Positions 1-7,482 of a stretch of DNA of 16,755 nt are shown one piece after another. This DNA comes from a bacterium (GTDB taxonomy: Bacteria > Bacillota > Clostridia > Oscillospirales > Acutalibacteraceae). The position numbers were made by a program, and so were the translations under genes. The first letter of the stretch is position 1. Every line of letters starts with the position of its first letter. The notes beneath the pieces are model-generated. The model did no database searches and was not told the origin of the DNA. It saw only the letters and a program-made list of their open reading frames with translations. The stretch spans positions 1 to 16,755 of the forward strand of contig JAHLBL010000013.1 of NCBI GenBank assembly GCA_020625635.1. The letters are read 5' to 3'.

Positions 1-579
1 AACTCCCGCGGTCTTACGGGACGCGAGGCGGCGGAGCGTGTGCTTTTCGAGAACGGCGTAACAGGCGTGAGAATCGAGCGTGTCGCGGGTAATCTCACCG
101 ACCATTTCGACCCGAGGACGAATGTTATCCGCCTGTCCGACTCGGTTTACAACTCCAATTCCATCGCCGCTGTGGGCGTTGCGTGCCACGAGGCTGGACA
201 TGCCGTTCAGCACGCTCAGAATTATCTGCCCAACAAAATCCGCTCGGCGATTCTCCCCGCGGCGAATATCGGCAGCAAGCTCAGCTGGCTTTTCATTGTT
301 ATGGGACTTATAGCGTCAACGCTCGAGATATTCCTGTATGTGGGAATCGTTCTCTTCTCGTTCTCCGTACTCTTTACGATCGCTACGCTCCCCGTCGAGT
401 TCAACGCCTCGGGACGCGCTCTGAGCTGTATTAAAAAGACGGGTATGCTTTCCGAGAGCGAGTACGGCGGCGCTAAAAAGTGCCTAAGCGCAGCGGCTAT
501 GACTTATGTTGCCGCGGCGGCTACCGCTGTTTTGCAGCTGTTAAGACTTCTCGCGATAGCTAACAGCAGAAGAAAGTAA
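1..579 (+). CDS. YugP-like zinc metallopeptidase, membrane protein (5' truncated)
   Basis: The reading frame is open from the first base, so the N-terminus lies outside the window and 192 C-terminal residues are visible. The HEAGH zincin motif (visible residues 63-67, bases 187-201) follows a stretch resembling the family's DHYDPRT...SVYNSRSIAA region (here DHFDPRTNVIRLSDSVYNSN). Two or three hydrophobic segments follow, then LPVEFNASGRAL (around residue 131), a conserved element of this family. The protein is predicted to be a membrane-bound neutral zinc peptidase; its substrate is unknown. It ends one base before rsmB, a usual neighbour in Clostridia, so it probably belongs to the same operon. 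Family assignment is firm from motifs; activity is inferred. Confidence 0.9.
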   Translation, partial: NSRGLTGREAAERVLFENGVTGVRIERVAGNLTDHFDPRTNVIRLSDSVYNSNSIAAVGVACHEAGHAVQHAQNYLPNKIRSAILPAANIGSKLSWLFIVMGLIASTLEIFLYVGIVLFSFSVLFTIATLPVEFNASGRALSCIKKTGMLSESEYGGAKKCLSAAAMTYVAAAATAVLQLLRLLAIANSRRK

Positions 580-580
580 A

Positions 581-1906
581 ATGAATATACGAAAACTCGC
601 GCTGAATATTCTGTGCTCCGTCGAAAGAGACGGGGCTTATTCGGCACTGGCTATTAATAATTCTGTAAAAGAAAATAAACTCAATAAGCTTGACGCGTCC
701 TTTCTCTCGGCTCTCGTGTACGGAGTGCTTGAAAGACAGATCCTGCTCGACTATATTATCGCGCAGTATTCTAAAATTCCTTTAAAGAAAATAGAGAATA
801 AGACGAAAATAATACTCAGGCTCGGCGTGCTCCAGCTTTTGTTTATGGACAGGGTTCCCGAGAGCGCCGCGGTAAACGAGAGCGTAAACCTCGCTAAAAA
901 GTGCGGGCTGATGAAGTCGACAGGCTTTATAAACGGGATCCTTCGCTCGATCACACGAGCCGAGGTCAAGTACACGCTTCCCGACGAAAGCGACAGGGAG
1001 CGTTGTCTCAGCGTAAAATATTCCTGCCCCGCGGAGATAGTCGCTCTCTGGCTGAACAGCTACGGCGAGGAAGCCGCGCTGACTATCCTCCGCTCTCTTT
1101 CGGGCAGACCTCAGCTTACCGCCAGAGTGAACACCCTTATTACCGACGCTGACAGTCTTATTGAGGAGCTCAAAGCGGAAGGGGTTAGGGCAGAAAAATC
1201 TCCTCTCGAGCAGAACGCCCTCGTCCTCTACGATACGGGCTCGATTGAAACGCTAAAGGCATACAGGAGCGGAAAGCTCTACATCCAGGATCTCTCCTCC
1301 CAGCTGTGCGTTAAGGTGCTCGCTCCGCGTGCGGGTGACGTAATGCTTGACGTCTGCTCTGCGCCGGGCGGAAAAAGCTTCACCGCGGCTCAGTATATGA
1401 AAAACAGGGGCAGGATCTACGCCTTTGACATTTTTGAGCATAAGCTCAGGCTGATTGACAATACTGCTAAGAGACTGGGTATAACCTGCCTGCGCACCGA
1501 TATCCGCGACGCCGATACCGACAGGCGCGAGCTTGAGCTCGCCGACAGAGTGCTCTGCGACGTGCCGTGCTCGGGGCTCGGTATAATCAACCGCAAGCCC
1601 GAGATAAGGTACAAGAAAAATCTGCTGAACGGCGATCTTCCTGAGCTTCAATACCGTATCCTCTGCAACTCCGCCCGCTTTACGGCTTACGGCGGAACGC
1701 TCGTCTACTCGACCTGCACCCTGAATCCCGCGGAAAATCAGCAGAACGCCTCGCGCTTTTTAGCCGAGCACCCTGATTTTGAACCGCTCGAAATTAAACT
1801 AAACGTAAAGCGTCTGATTGACGAGCCGTCCAATATGCTCACCCTCTTTACGGGAGCGAATCCCACCGACGGTTTCTTTATATCGGCGTTCAGAAAAAAG
1901 CGATGA
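581..1906 (+). CDS. rsmB: 16S rRNA (cytosine-C5)-methyltransferase RsmB
   Basis: This 441-residue protein has the full RsmB layout: an N-terminal NusB-like all-helical RNA-binding domain (about residues 1-130) followed by a Sun/NOL1-type AdoMet methyltransferase domain. The AdoMet loop DVCSAPGGKS, the DVPCSGLG motif (C330) and the YSTCTLNPAEN motif (C379, the expected nucleophile) are all present. The family methylates C967 (E. coli numbering) of 16S rRNA in the cytoplasm. The ATG lies one base after the stop of the upstream zinc protease gene, with only a weak purine-rich AGAAGAAAG ahead, so translation is probably coupled. rlmN starts four bases after the stop. Length is normal and no defect is visible. 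Confidence 0.95.
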   Translation: MNIRKLALNILCSVERDGAYSALAINNSVKENKLNKLDASFLSALVYGVLERQILLDYIIAQYSKIPLKKIENKTKIILRLGVLQLLFMDRVPESAAVNESVNLAKKCGLMKSTGFINGILRSITRAEVKYTLPDESDRERCLSVKYSCPAEIVALWLNSYGEEAALTILRSLSGRPQLTARVNTLITDADSLIEELKAEGVRAEKSPLEQNALVLYDTGSIETLKAYRSGKLYIQDLSSQLCVKVLAPRAGDVMLDVCSAPGGKSFTAAQYMKNRGRIYAFDIFEHKLRLIDNTAKRLGITCLRTDIRDADTDRRELELADRVLCDVPCSGLGIINRKPEIRYKKNLLNGDLPELQYRILCNSARFTAYGGTLVYSTCTLNPAENQQNASRFLAEHPDFEPLEIKLNVKRLIDEPSNMLTLFTGANPTDGFFISAFRKKR

Positions 1907-1910
1907 TAAT

Positions 1911-2942
1911 ATGACAGACATAAAATCCCTGTATTATAATGAGCTTGAAAAATTCATAACCGATAACGGTTTTCCGCGCTTCCGCGCGAGACAGATAAGC
2001 GACTGGCTTAAAAAAGGAGTAACCTCCTTCTCCGAAATGCGCAATATCCCTGAAAAAATCATTGATTTTCTCAACGGAAGTTGTTACATTTCTGTTGCAA
2101 ATATTGAAAAAAAGCTTGTATCAAGGTATGATAAGACAGTGAAATATCTATTCCGTTTAAATGACGGAGAATATGTCGAATCCGTAGTTATGAGCTACCG
2201 CCACGGCTACTCGATCTGTGTCTCTACACAGGTCGGCTGTAAGATGGGCTGCACCTTCTGCGCTACGGGCAAAAGCGGCTTTTCACGCAGCCTGACAGCC
2301 TCCGAGATACTCGCTCAGATAGAGGCGGCGCAGCGCGACCTTTCCGTCAGGATCTCGAACGTAGTCCTTATGGGAATGGGCGAGCCGCTGGATAACTTTG
2401 ATAATGTAGTACGGTTTCTGAAAATCGTTTCAGGCGAGGACAGCCTCAACATCGGAATGAGGCACATCACGCTTTCCACCTGCGGGCTTGTCCCGAGGAT
2501 CTACGAACTCGCCGAATATAATTTCCCCATAACGCTTTCAGTTTCGCTCCACGCGCCCGACAACGAGACGCGGAGCAGAACTATGCCTGTTAATAAAAAA
2601 TACCCCGTCGAGCAGCTTATAGCGGCGTGCCGCGATTACTTCAGCGCCACAGGCAGGCGCGTCAGCTTTGAGTACGCTATGATCGACGGAGTAAACGACA
2701 CCGACGAATGCGCCCGAAAGCTCGGAAGGCTTCTGTCGGGAATGAACTGCCATGTGAATCTGATTCCTGTGAACTCGGTCGAGGGCTCCTCCTATAAGAA
2801 GAGCAACCTCGAGCGACAGCAGGCTTTTATAAGAATCCTCTCGAAATATTCTGTCACCGCTACGGTAAGGCGAACGCTCGGCAGCGACATAAACGCCTCC
2901 TGCGGTCAGTTGAGGAGAAAACATTCAGAAGGAGGACGGTAA
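1911..2942 (+). CDS. rlmN: Dual-specificity 23S rRNA/tRNA adenine-C2 methyltransferase RlmN
   Basis: This 343-residue radical-SAM enzyme methylates C2 of A2503 in 23S rRNA and of adenine 37 in some tRNAs. The CX3CX2C iron-sulfur motif is at C110, C114 and C117 (GCKMGCTFCATG). The methyl-carrying cysteine is C331 in ASCGQLRRKH. The likely base E90 lies in YVESVVM, and the MGMGEPLDN motif is present. The frame is open further upstream (to 1818), but the ATG at 1911 gives the normal length and N-terminus and follows the rsmB stop by four bases. No strong Shine-Dalgarno is seen, so coupling to rsmB is likely. The gene's 3' end carries the GGAGG used by the next gene. Confidence 0.96.
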   Translation: MTDIKSLYYNELEKFITDNGFPRFRARQISDWLKKGVTSFSEMRNIPEKIIDFLNGSCYISVANIEKKLVSRYDKTVKYLFRLNDGEYVESVVMSYRHGYSICVSTQVGCKMGCTFCATGKSGFSRSLTASEILAQIEAAQRDLSVRISNVVLMGMGEPLDNFDNVVRFLKIVSGEDSLNIGMRHITLSTCGLVPRIYELAEYNFPITLSVSLHAPDNETRSRTMPVNKKYPVEQLIAACRDYFSATGRRVSFEYAMIDGVNDTDECARKLGRLLSGMNCHVNLIPVNSVEGSSYKKSNLERQQAFIRILSKYSVTATVRRTLGSDINASCGQLRRKHSEGGR

Positions 2943-2943
2943 C

Positions 2944-3669
2944 TTGGAAATATTCAGTAAAAGCGACATCGGTCTTGTTCGCAACCAGAATCAGGACGAC
3001 TGCCGTTTCGGAGTAATATCACCCAGTTGCGCCTGGGCAGTTGTATGCGACGGTATGGGCGGCGCCAACGGCGGCAATATCGCCAGCGCCTCGGCTGTTG
3101 ACTACATAAGCCGTGAAATTGAAAAGATGTATTCGGACGACCTGTCTAAGCCCGAGCTCTCTACATTGATGACTGAGATCGTCTCGCAGGCAAACAGGGC
3201 GATATTCGATATGTCTCAGAACGACGTCGAGCTGACGGGTATGGGCACGACCTGTGAGTTTGTGCTCGTAAAGGATACCACGGTCCACGTTGTTCACGTC
3301 GGAGACAGCCGCACATACGCTATCCGCGGAGGCAAGATAAAGCAGCTTACCGAGGACCATTCCGTCGTTCAGGAGATGGTGCGCCGCGGCGAAATCACCT
3401 TTGAACAGGCTCAGACCCATCCCAACAAGAACTTCATCACCCGCGCTCTCGGTATCAAGCCCGATGTTCACCTCGACTACATCGAGACGAACTTTATCTA
3501 CGGCGATGTTCTGCTCGTCTGCACGGACGGCTTCTCTAACTGCGTCACGACGGGCGATATGGTAAAGATCTGCCACGAGAACCGCGGCGAAGGTCTGCCC
3601 GAAAAGCTTGTCGACAAGGCTAAAGAGGGCGGCGGAACAGATAACATAACCGTAATTGTAATATATTGA
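2944..3669 (+). CDS. prpC: PP2C-family serine/threonine phosphatase (Stp/PrpC)
   Basis: This 241-residue metal-dependent phosphatase is the usual partner that reverses PASTA-kinase phosphorylation in the cytoplasm. PP2C motifs appear in order: SDIGLVRNQNQDD, VCDGMGGANGG (metal aspartate), MGTTCEFV, VGDSRTYAIR, LTEDHS, CTDGFSN and GGTDNITVIV (metal aspartate). The start is TTG at 2944, with GGAGG at 2931-2935 eight bases upstream inside the end of rlmN; no ATG near this position fits. The gene sits one base after rlmN and 15 bases before the kinase gene, the standard phosphatase-kinase pairing. All catalytic residues are kept, so it should be active. Confidence 0.95.
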   Translation: MEIFSKSDIGLVRNQNQDDCRFGVISPSCAWAVVCDGMGGANGGNIASASAVDYISREIEKMYSDDLSKPELSTLMTEIVSQANRAIFDMSQNDVELTGMGTTCEFVLVKDTTVHVVHVGDSRTYAIRGGKIKQLTEDHSVVQEMVRRGEITFEQAQTHPNKNFITRALGIKPDVHLDYIETNFIYGDVLLVCTDGFSNCVTTGDMVKICHENRGEGLPEKLVDKAKEGGGTDNITVIVIY

Positions 3670-3684
3670 GGAGGTGAAGCGTAG

Positions 3685-5763
3685 ATGGATAAATACAGCG
3701 GAAAAAAGCTTGACGGACGTTACGAGATCCACGAGCTTATCGGCGTCGGCGGTATGGCATATGTGTATCGCTGTACCGACACAATCGATGACCGCGAGGT
3801 TGCGGTAAAAATCCTTAAGGACGAGTTCCTCAACAACGAGGAGTTCATCCGACGCTTCAAAAACGAGAGTAAAGCAATCGCGATGCTTTCTCACCCCAAC
3901 ATCGTAAAGGTTTATGACGTAAGCTTCGGAGATATGATCCAGTACATCGTTATGGAGTATATCGACGGAATTACGCTAAAGGAGTATATCGGACAGCAGG
4001 GCGTCCTCGACTGGCGCGAGGCTCTCCACCTTACGACCCAGATTCTGAAGGCTCTCCATCACGCCCACACTAAGGGCGTCGTTCACCGCGACATAAAGCC
4101 TCACAACATTATGCTCCTTCAGGACGGTACCATCAAGGTTACCGATTTCGGTATCGCGAGACTTACCGATACCCAGACCAAGACCATGACCGAGCAGGCT
4201 ATCGGCTCTGTTCATTATATAGCTCCCGAGCAGGCGCGCGGCTCAAAAACCGACGGCAAATCCGACATCTACTCCGTCGGAGTAATGCTCTATGAAATGC
4301 TCACGGGCAAGCTCCCGTTCGACGCTGACAGCGCCGTCTCCGTAGCGCTTATGCAGCTTCAGTCAACTCCCGTTATGCCGCGTGAAATAAACCCCGCGAT
4401 CCCCGTTGGACTTGAGCAGATAACGATGCACGCGATGCAGAAGAATCCCTCCGAGCGTTATGCCAACGCGCTCGATATGCTCGGCGACCTCGAGAGATTC
4501 AGGCTGAATCCCTCCGTTCGTTTCGACTACAAATATTTTGTAGATTCCGAACCGACAAAGTACGTCAAGACGATCAAAAAGACAAATAAGTCCGACGGTG
4601 TACCCGAGACCGAGGACGTCGGCGAGCCTGAGGATGAAGCCGAGGAGATCGACAGAAAGAAGATCCGCACCACAGGCTTCTATGTTATCCGCGGCGCGAT
4701 TATCGGCTTTGCCGTTGTGCTTATAGCCGTACTCGGCATAGCTCTCATAAACGGCTTGTCGTCTACGAGAAGCACGGACGTTGAGGTCCCGAACCTGGTC
4801 GGAATGAATATCGTTGAGGCTCAGGACAACAACCCCAACAACTTCAAGTTTGAGATAAAGACGAAGTATCGCTCCGACGTTGAGATGGGCGAGATCATAG
4901 ATCAGGACCCCGAGCCCGGTTCCATTCTTGTTAAGTCGGGTTCTACGATCGAGCTGACGGTATGCGGAAACGATATTGAGGTTTCGGTACCGCTGTGCGA
5001 CTTCACAACTAAGAAGGGTGACGCGGTAAAGCTTCTGAAGAACGCGAACCTCTCTCCCGAAATCGTCGAGGTCTACTCGAATACAGTAACAAAGAACTAT
5101 GTCTGCGACACTTATCCTCCCGCGGGTGTAAAGGCGATGGTCGGCTCGACCGTTTACGTCTTTGTCTCCAAGGGTGAAAAGACCGAGAAGATCGAGATCC
5201 CCGACGTTACGGGCGGCTCGCTCTACGAGGCTCAGGAAGCGCTCGGCGAAAAGAACCTCGGCTGTAAGTACGTTTACGACGACGAGAGCCTCGCTCCCGA
5301 GGGAACCGTTATCGGTCAGAGCCCGCTTCAGTACAGCAAGGTAGATCAGGGAGCTGTTGTAAGCCTTGTCGTAAGCTCGGGCAAGGGCAGCCAGAACACC
5401 GTTAACATCACGGTCGATATGCCCACGAATGTTGATAACGAGATCGAAATGACGGTTTCAATCGACGGAACGGTCGACTCGTCGTATACAAAGAAGCTCA
5501 ATCCGAAATACAACAGCAACTACACGATGTCCTTCACGGGAAGCGGCGAATCCAAGGTAGCCGTTATCCTCGATGGTCAGACCTACAGAGTGTACAACAT
5601 CAACTACACCGCGGCTAACTGGACAACTACGTCTTATAATTATATTCCGCCCGAAACCGAAACCGAGACGGAGCCCGAGACAGAGCCCGAGACCGAACCC
5701 GAGCCCGAGACCGAGGAAACCTACGTTGAGGAGAACGAGGATGAGGACTCTCCCGAGTTCTGA
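3685..5763 (+). CDS. prkC: PASTA-domain Ser/Thr protein kinase (PrkC/PknB/StkP type)
   Basis: This 692-residue membrane kinase has an intact cytoplasmic kinase domain (about residues 13-275): glycine loop GVGGMAYVY, lysine K42 in VAVK, HRDIKPHN with D136, DFG at 154-156 and APEQARG. A charged juxtamembrane linker and one membrane span (about 338-360) follow, then three extracellular PASTA repeats (starting near VEVPNLVGM, VSVPLCDF and IEIPDVTGG). Next come a beta-rich segment (about 570-650) and a Thr/Glu/Pro tail. The family senses muropeptide/lipid II and phosphorylates cell-wall, division and translation proteins. The ATG follows a near-perfect AGGAGGTGA (3669-3677). It forms one operon with prpC upstream and rsgA downstream. 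All catalytic residues are present. Confidence 0.97.
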   Translation: MDKYSGKKLDGRYEIHELIGVGGMAYVYRCTDTIDDREVAVKILKDEFLNNEEFIRRFKNESKAIAMLSHPNIVKVYDVSFGDMIQYIVMEYIDGITLKEYIGQQGVLDWREALHLTTQILKALHHAHTKGVVHRDIKPHNIMLLQDGTIKVTDFGIARLTDTQTKTMTEQAIGSVHYIAPEQARGSKTDGKSDIYSVGVMLYEMLTGKLPFDADSAVSVALMQLQSTPVMPREINPAIPVGLEQITMHAMQKNPSERYANALDMLGDLERFRLNPSVRFDYKYFVDSEPTKYVKTIKKTNKSDGVPETEDVGEPEDEAEEIDRKKIRTTGFYVIRGAIIGFAVVLIAVLGIALINGLSSTRSTDVEVPNLVGMNIVEAQDNNPNNFKFEIKTKYRSDVEMGEIIDQDPEPGSILVKSGSTIELTVCGNDIEVSVPLCDFTTKKGDAVKLLKNANLSPEIVEVYSNTVTKNYVCDTYPPAGVKAMVGSTVYVFVSKGEKTEKIEIPDVTGGSLYEAQEALGEKNLGCKYVYDDESLAPEGTVIGQSPLQYSKVDQGAVVSLVVSSGKGSQNTVNITVDMPTNVDNEIEMTVSIDGTVDSSYTKKLNPKYNSNYTMSFTGSGESKVAVILDGQTYRVYNINYTAANWTTTSYNYIPPETETETEPETEPETEPEPETEETYVEENEDEDSPEF
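5649..5715 (+). repeat. Degenerate hexamer repeat encoding a Pro-Glu-Thr tail
   Basis: Near the end of the PASTA kinase gene the DNA repeats degenerate CCCGAGAC[CAG]GAG-like hexamers. They encode alternating Pro/Glu/Thr-Glu units at about residues 655-678, followed by a further acidic stretch to the C-terminus. By topology this tail would be outside the membrane, beyond the PASTA stalk. Such repeats are prone to slippage, so length may vary among strains (inference). Confidence 0.7.
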
Positions 5764-5778
5764 TGAATTGGTGAATCA

Positions 5779-6681
5779 ATGAATAATATTGAAGGAATTA
5801 TCCTTAAAAGCACAGGCGGCTTCTATTATGTAGAAGCCGTCGACGCAATATATGAGTGTAAGGCGAGAGGTATCTTCCGCAAGAAAAACAACTCGCCGAA
5901 GGTGGGCGACAGGGTTGAGATCTCTGTTCCCGAGGGCGACGGCTACTGCGCGATAGAGAAGATACTGCCGCGCAAGAATACACTGCGCCGTCCTCCGCTT
6001 GCTAATATCGACATTCTCGTCATTGTTGTCTCGACTGTCGAGCCTTCCCCGAATTATCTTGTAATAGATAAAATGACGGCAGCGGCTGCGGATAACAGTA
6101 TCGAGCCCGTGATCGTGATATCCAAGTCCGACCTCAGCTCCGCGAGGGAGCTGCTCGATGTTTATGAAAAGTCGGGTATCGCGTCCTTCGCGTATTCGAG
6201 CGACAACTCCGCCTCCGCCGACTGTATAAAGGATTATCTCAGGGGAAAGGTCTCAGCGTTTACGGGCAACAGCGGCGTCGGTAAGTCTACGCTCCTGAAT
6301 GTTCTGTACCCGGAGCTTTCTCTCGAAACAGGCGAGATCAGCGACAAGCTCGGCAGAGGCCGTCACACCACCAGAACGGTCGAGCTGTTTAAGGTTGACG
6401 GCGGCTATGTCGCCGATACCCCGGGTTTCTCGACGGTTGACCTTGAGCGCTACAATATGATAGACAAGGACAACATCCAATACTGCTTCCCCGAGTTCAG
6501 ACCGTATCTCACGACCTGTAAATTCACCTCCTGCGCCCATATCTGTGAAAAGGGCTGCAGTATAATCGACGCGGTCGAAAAGGGGATCATACCCTTGAGC
6601 CGCCACAAGAGCTATGTGGCTATGTATAACGAAGTAAAGGATATAAAGGAATGGCAGCTGAAAAATCAGAAAGATGTGTGA
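5779..6681 (+). CDS. rsgA: Ribosome small-subunit-dependent GTPase RsgA
   Basis: This 300-residue circularly permuted GTPase acts in late 30S subunit maturation. An N-terminal OB-fold (about 1-65) precedes the G domain, whose motifs run in permuted order: VISKSDL (G4) comes before GNSGVGKST (G1, residues 163-171), followed by RHTTRT (G2) and DTPGF (G3). A C-terminal zinc-binding module has C247, C252, H254 and C260. The length is typical. The ATG lies 15 bases after the kinase stop with GGTGA just upstream. The 3' end overlaps thiN by 31 bases if thiN starts at 6651. In B. subtilis, RsgA (CpgA) is a PrkC substrate, consistent with this placement. Confidence 0.96.
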   Translation: MNNIEGIILKSTGGFYYVEAVDAIYECKARGIFRKKNNSPKVGDRVEISVPEGDGYCAIEKILPRKNTLRRPPLANIDILVIVVSTVEPSPNYLVIDKMTAAAADNSIEPVIVISKSDLSSARELLDVYEKSGIASFAYSSDNSASADCIKDYLRGKVSAFTGNSGVGKSTLLNVLYPELSLETGEISDKLGRGRHTTRTVELFKVDGGYVADTPGFSTVDLERYNMIDKDNIQYCFPEFRPYLTTCKFTSCAHICEKGCSIIDAVEKGIIPLSRHKSYVAMYNEVKDIKEWQLKNQKDV

Positions 6682-7289
6682 TAATCTGCGCTTCGCCCGA
6701 GGCTGACGTTGAGTTCCTCGCGCGCTTTGTCCGCGGTGATGATTTTATCGTCTGCGCCGACGGAGGGCTTTCATACGCGCTCGCTGCGGGTGCAGAGCCC
6801 GACCTTATCGTCGGCGACTTCGACTCCTACGACGGAGTTCTCCCCGAGAGCGTCGAGACCGTCACCCTGAACCGACGCAAGGATTTCAGCGATACCCATA
6901 TCGCCGCCGATATCGCGCTCGAAAGAGGCTACCGCGATATTGTCCTGATGTTCGCTACGGGCGGAAGGCTCGACCACACGCTCTCCAATATCTGTGTACT
7001 TAAATATCTCAGCGGCAGAGGCGCGTCCGCCTACGCAGTTTCGGCTCGCGAGCGCGTTTATTACTGCTCCGACAGTCTTGAGATCGGCGGCTGTGAGGGT
7101 AAGACGTTCTCGCTGATCGCTTATAACTGTGACAGCTGTACCGCGACCTGCGCGGGCGATATTGAGTACCCCGTCAGTGATACCGTGTTCTCAAGCGGCG
7201 TTTCGCTCGGGCTGTCAAATGTCTCTCGCGGCGACAGGCTCAGCCTCAGAGTCTCCGACGGTGAGATGCTGCTTATTATCAACGACTGA
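6651..7289 (+). CDS. thiN: Thiamine pyrophosphokinase
   Basis: This 212-residue protein should transfer pyrophosphate from ATP to thiamine, giving thiamine diphosphate in the cytoplasm. Family signatures are CADGG near the N-terminus, AEPDLIVGDFDS, the KDFSDTHIAADIAL segment and FATGGRLDHTLSN, followed by the C-terminal beta domain that binds thiamine. The ATG at 6651 overlaps rsgA by 31 bases, with AAAGG at 6636-6640. An alternative GTG at 6678, giving a 4-base overlap with the rsgA stop, would remove nine residues ahead of the first conserved strand and cannot be excluded. It is the last gene of the rightward operon; no GC-rich terminator follows. The rpe gene commonly found between rsgA and thiN is absent. 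Confidence 0.93.
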   Translation: MAAEKSERCVIICASPEADVEFLARFVRGDDFIVCADGGLSYALAAGAEPDLIVGDFDSYDGVLPESVETVTLNRRKDFSDTHIAADIALERGYRDIVLMFATGGRLDHTLSNICVLKYLSGRGASAYAVSARERVYYCSDSLEIGGCEGKTFSLIAYNCDSCTATCAGDIEYPVSDTVFSSGVSLGLSNVSRGDRLSLRVSDGEMLLIIND

Positions 7290-7321
7290 TATACTATAAC
7301 AACATTTAAATTTCTTTCTTA

Positions 7322-7368
7322 GAAAATAGTAATATTTTCGACCTGTTTCTGTATAAATCGTTACTATT
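7322..7368. repeat. Overlapping palindromes in the leader of the pseudokinase gene
   Basis: GAAAATA (7322-7328) and TATTTTC (7333-7339) form a perfect 7-bp inverted repeat with a 4-base loop. AATAGTAA (7325-7332) also pairs with TTACTATT (7361-7368), so the two hairpins exclude each other. A direct repeat GGCTTTGT (7370-7377 and 7409-7416) follows. The 178-base gap after thiN is AT-rich and otherwise empty apart from the promoter. These elements could be protein-binding sites or the weak end of the upstream operon; no known operator was recognised. Confidence 0.4.
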
Positions 7369-7415
7369 CGGCTTTGTCAATAACAAAACTGTAATAATAA
7401 ATATGATTGGCTTTG

Positions 7416-7445
7416 TTGAAATTCACATTTTTACTGTGATATAAT
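7416..7445 (+). promoter_or_regulatory. SigA-type promoter with extended -10
   Basis: TTGAAA (7416-7421), an 18-base spacer and TATAAT (7440-7445) are preceded by TG one base before the -10. Transcription would start near 7452, about 30 bases before the start codon at 7483. This indicates the PASTA pseudokinase gene is transcribed separately from the upstream operon. Confidence 0.75.
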
Positions 7446-7482
7446 TATCTTATGTTATTCTGCAAAATTGGGAGGTAATCGG

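Noticed and set aside
1818..1910. Upstream extension of rlmN into rsmB
   Set aside because: The extra 31 residues are just rsmB read in another frame; the ATG at 1911 gives the family's normal N-terminus.
3019..3894. Leftward 291-codon open frame opposite prpC and the start of prkC
   Set aside because: It spans two confidently assigned genes on the other strand, has no start signal, and its composition is that of a shadow frame.
7468..7482. TTG start for the pseudokinase
   Set aside because: The codons overlap the GGGAGGT ribosome site itself; the ATG at 7483 is correctly spaced and begins right at the zinc ribbon.
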